From JBAZBO01 sp041671425 (lineage in GTDB: Bacteria; Patescibacteriota; WWE3; UBA101185; UBA10185): a DNA stretch of 6,042 bases. The stretch spans positions 1 through 6,042 of the forward strand of contig JBAZBO010000055.1 of NCBI GenBank assembly GCA_041671425.1. The letters are read 5' to 3'. Below are positions 4,869 to 6,042 of this stretch, in pieces. The position numbers and the translations under genes were made by a program. Every line of letters starts with the position of its first letter. The first letter of the stretch is position 1. The notes under the pieces were generated by a model. That model was given only the letters and a program-made list of their open reading frames with translations. It searched no databases and had not been told where the DNA came from.

Positions 4869-6042
4869 TTACATCTTTGGGACAGTTTCTATACCCAACA
4901 AATACAAGCCGTTCCTTAGAACTAAAGAAACTCCTTTAGTGAGACACAACCTAAACTTCCTTTGAATGTTGTCCTCAACCTCTAGGATCGGGTGTGAGGA
5001 ATAGAATCTATTGAAGGTCTGAGCAAGTTCAAAAAGATAGGTACAAACATAATTTGGAGCAAACTCATGGGTAGCTCTATCCACAATATCAGGAAAGACA
5101 TAAAGACTTCTTAGAAGTTCTGTCTCATCTTCAGATAGGTCAGCTATATGCTCAAGAAAGGACTCATCAAAAGCTATGCTATCGGAGGCTTTTTCCAGCA
5201 CAGAGGAGGCCCTCACAAAGGAGTATTGCAGGTAAGCCCCGGTGTTGCCCGTCATCTCCAAAGAGGCTTCCTTATCGTATGTGATATCCTTGCCGATACC
5301 ATTTTTTAATATCCCGTACTTTATTGCTCCCACGGCAATCTTCGTGGATATTCCCTCTACCTCATCATCCGGTACGATCCCAGAGGACTGAACTCTCTCC
5401 CTGACCGAGGCAGTGACTTCTTCTACGAGATCCATACCAGATATCACCTGGCCAGTCCTTGAAGACATCTTACCCGAAGACAATTTCATCATGCCGTGAG
5501 GTATGTGGATTATCCTGCCTTCTAGATCTGGGTACACCAGGTCTATTGCTTTGAGAACAACCTTAAAGTATTCCTCAATCTCATTACCGGTGACAACAAT
5601 ACTTTTGTCGTAGCCAAAATCATCAAACTTCTTTTTTGCCAAACCAAGTTCCTTTGCTTCATAGGTTGGGAACCCGTAAGAGTTTATAAATACTCTAGTG
5701 TGCAATCCATACTTCTCTCCTTCAAATATCACCGCACCATCATCTTTTTTAAACACACCTGCTAGCAAAGCTTTATTTACAACATAAGACCCGAATTCTC
5801 CCATCATACATTCGAAATAACTGAAGTCGAATTTGGTTCCAAGAACCGCATATATCTCCTCAAAGTGCCCCAAGCTCCACGCTCTTCCCTCCTCGTATAG
5901 CTCCTTCACCCTTTGTAGTCTGATAGGATCAAAATTGGCCACCTGGGACTTGTAATCAACCAGAGGCTTCCAGCCATCCTTTTCTTCCAACATCGCTTGG
6001 GCCGCCACATAAATATAAGAATTCAATACCTTTACCTGGTTC
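4869..6042 (-). CDS. argS: Arginyl-tRNA synthetase, C-terminal part (5' end beyond window)
   Basis: The last 390 codons of ArgRS, the class I synthetase that charges tRNA-Arg in the cytoplasm. The KMSKS-equivalent loop reads KMSSRTG (5471-5451). It is followed by the block that starts the DALR anticodon-binding domain (GNTGAYLQYSFVRASSVL) and the typical end, with LFELAQTFNRFYSSHPIL, LVLRNGLYLLGIETVPKM and stop. The frame stays open through the window edge with NQVKVL before the TTG at 6026, so that TTG is not the start. The N-terminal HIGH motif lies outside. It ends 3 nt before the phosphoesterase gene. One of its substrates, tRNA-Arg(CCT), is encoded downstream on the same strand. No unusual residue changes are apparent in the visible part. 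Confidence 0.96.
   Translation of the reverse strand, partial: NQVKVLNSYIYVAAQAMLEEKDGWKPLVDYKSQVANFDPIRLQRVKELYEEGRAWSLGHFEEIYAVLGTKFDFSYFECMMGEFGSYVVNKALLAGVFKKDDGAVIFEGEKYGLHTRVFINSYGFPTYEAKELGLAKKKFDDFGYDKSIVVTGNEIEEYFKVVLKAIDLVYPDLEGRIIHIPHGMMKLSSGKMSSRTGQVISGMDLVEEVTASVRERVQSSGIVPDDEVEGISTKIAVGAIKYGILKNGIGKDITYDKEASLEMTGNTGAYLQYSFVRASSVLEKASDSIAFDESFLEHIADLSEDETELLRSLYVFPDIVDRATHEFAPNYVCTYLFELAQTFNRFYSSHPILEVEDNIQRKFRLCLTKGVSLVLRNGLYLLGIETVPKM

Noticed and set aside
1..6042. CRISPR arrays, insertion sequences, phage genes or long direct repeats
   Set aside because: None seen: no repeat-spacer pattern, transposase motif or terminal inverted repeats in the window.

Overview
The window looks like a stretch of a small, compact bacterial genome of the Candidate Phyla Radiation (Patescibacteria), perhaps near Microgenomates or Katanobacteria. 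This is inferred from the gene types: a membrane-anchored PEGA/beta-propeller protein, an enlarged adenylate kinase with a Cys-rich LID, an isolated sortase, a divergent MreB, very short intergenic gaps and encoded CCA ends on the tRNAs. No database search was possible. The standard bacterial code fits: the five visible stops are TAA or TAG, and no frame needs UGA as sense.

Layout. Positions 1-410 (minus) hold the N-terminal part of an MreB-family actin homologue, cut by the window edge. It is divergent from a membrane-anchored PEGA/beta-propeller protein (477-1631, plus). That gene converges on a sortase (1635-2306, minus) with only 3 bp between the two stop codons. Upstream of the sortase, 2345-2475 carries no credible protein gene but folds, on the minus strand only, into two long hairpins. 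It has its own extended -10 and ends just before the sortase promoter, so I read it as an undescribed small structured RNA. Next come three minus-strand tRNAs, transcribed in the order Ser(UGA), Arg(CCU), Pro(CGG), with a promoter at 2816-2843. Beyond them lie an enlarged adenylate kinase-like enzyme (2840-3907), a membrane-anchored calcineurin-like phosphoesterase with an eroded metal site (3933-4865) and the C-terminal part of arginyl-tRNA synthetase (4869 to the window edge), all on the minus strand.

How the parts relate. Translation genes (ArgRS, three tRNAs, adenylate kinase) sit beside cell-envelope genes (MreB, PEGA protein, sortase, anchored phosphoesterase). ArgRS and the phosphoesterase are 3 nt apart and probably co-transcribed. 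MreB, sortase and adenylate kinase share one promoter geometry: a TATNNT hexamer exactly 7 nt before the ATG with a 17-nt spacer to a -35-like hexamer. This predicts leaderless mRNAs and fixes the starts. The items most worth pursuing are the orphan RNA, the leaderless architecture and the altered active sites in MreB and the phosphoesterase.
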